Below, one piece after another: positions 53,010-53,119 of a stretch of DNA of 53,119 bases. Position 1 is the first letter of the stretch. Each line of letters begins with the position of its first letter. Made by a program: the position numbers and the translations under genes. This DNA comes from Bacteroidales bacterium. Lineage in GTDB: Bacteria > Bacteroidota > Bacteroidia > Bacteroidales > Tenuifilaceae. The notes beneath the pieces were generated by a model, which worked only from the letters and a program-made list of their open reading frames with translations, was not told where the DNA came from and did not search any database. Location: positions 1 to 53,119 of the forward strand of contig RPRQ01000031.1 of assembly GCA_003818205.1 (NCBI GenBank), written 5' to 3'.

Positions 53010-53119
53010 ATGATTGATTATATTGAACCGATAAAGATTTTAAACAAATACATAAAAAACTATTTCATTGTTGAGACAGACAATCCAATAGACTTTTTGC
53101 CTAATGAAAGAGTTTACCC
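53010..53119 (+). CDS. start of a probable AraC-type regulator (truncated by window)
   Basis: An ATG at 53010 opens a frame that runs to the window end. The first residues, MIDYIEPIKILNKYIKNYF, then IVETDNPIDFLPNERVYP, resemble the N-terminal ligand domain (DUF6597-like) of AraC-family regulators in Bacteroidota. Only 36 codons are visible, so the call rests on a short match. Confidence 0.5.
   Translation, partial: MIDYIEPIKILNKYIKNYFIVETDNPIDFLPNERVY

Overview
The window is chromosomal DNA of a member of the phylum Bacteroidota, most likely a free-living anaerobe or facultative member of the Bacteroidales/Marinilabiliales side. Evidence: a type IX secretion (T9SS) component (PorQ), a protein with a T9SS sorting tail, the porQ-cmk-ispH neighbourhood, the parA-parB-DUF5683-LysM transglycosylase run, AT-rich spacers with TAnnTTTG-type promoter boxes, and Bacteroidota-type RHS and 'GNVGIGTTxP' surface proteins. 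No species can be named and I saw no rRNA or tRNA gene.

Layout. 1-9.4 kb: secreted and surface proteins: two 'GNVGIGTT' repeat proteins that share a 287-bp near-identical 3' cassette, a small T9SS-tailed protein, a 2137-residue SpvB/FG-GAP/RHS polymorphic toxin with a toxin-like tip, and a lipoprotein gene that overlaps it by one base (candidate immunity protein). 9.7-12.9 kb: a defence or plasticity island on the minus strand: a tail fragment of an XRE regulator, a PIN toxin/antitoxin pair, an XRE gene broken by an internal deletion, GC-rich palindromes, and a three-gene hipB-hipS-hipT module. 13.1-16.7 kb: aspartase, an EamA exporter and a YkgJ-type cysteine-cluster protein. 17.1-23.3 kb: a signalling operon: a REC-PASx4-GAF-HK-REC hybrid kinase, a stand-alone cobalamin-binding protein with the Wx9EH signature of B12 photoreceptors, an unrecognised helical protein, and a second histidine kinase. 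23.4-29.7 kb: a small acidic protein, priA, ispH, cmk and porQ. 30.5-32.1 kb: an S41 peptidase lipoprotein.

32.6-42.5 kb, all on the minus strand, is the most interesting part: an apparent RiPP (ribosomally made, post-translationally modified peptide) locus. It has a small HTH regulator, two intact paralogous ~61-residue precursor peptides with a C-x9-CC core, each followed by its own hairpin terminator, a third decayed precursor, a radical SAM/SPASM maturase, a DUF3857/transglutaminase-like secreted protein, a peptidase-less ABC exporter and a MacB/FtsX-type permease. I do not recognise this combination as a named family.

43-52.9 kb: a lipid kinase, parA-parB, a DUF5683 protein, a LysM lytic transglycosylase, an SGNH hydrolase plus MBOAT acyltransferase pair (probable cell-surface acylation), an unknown lipoprotein, and the first codons of a probable AraC-type regulator.

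The intergenic DNA carries at least three families of short non-coding elements with terminal inverted repeats, several with visible target-site duplications: family A (10-12-bp duplication), family B (two 109-bp copies) and family C (8-bp duplication). One family C copy abuts the 5' end of priA and a partial copy supplies a possible start codon for the SGNH hydrolase gene.
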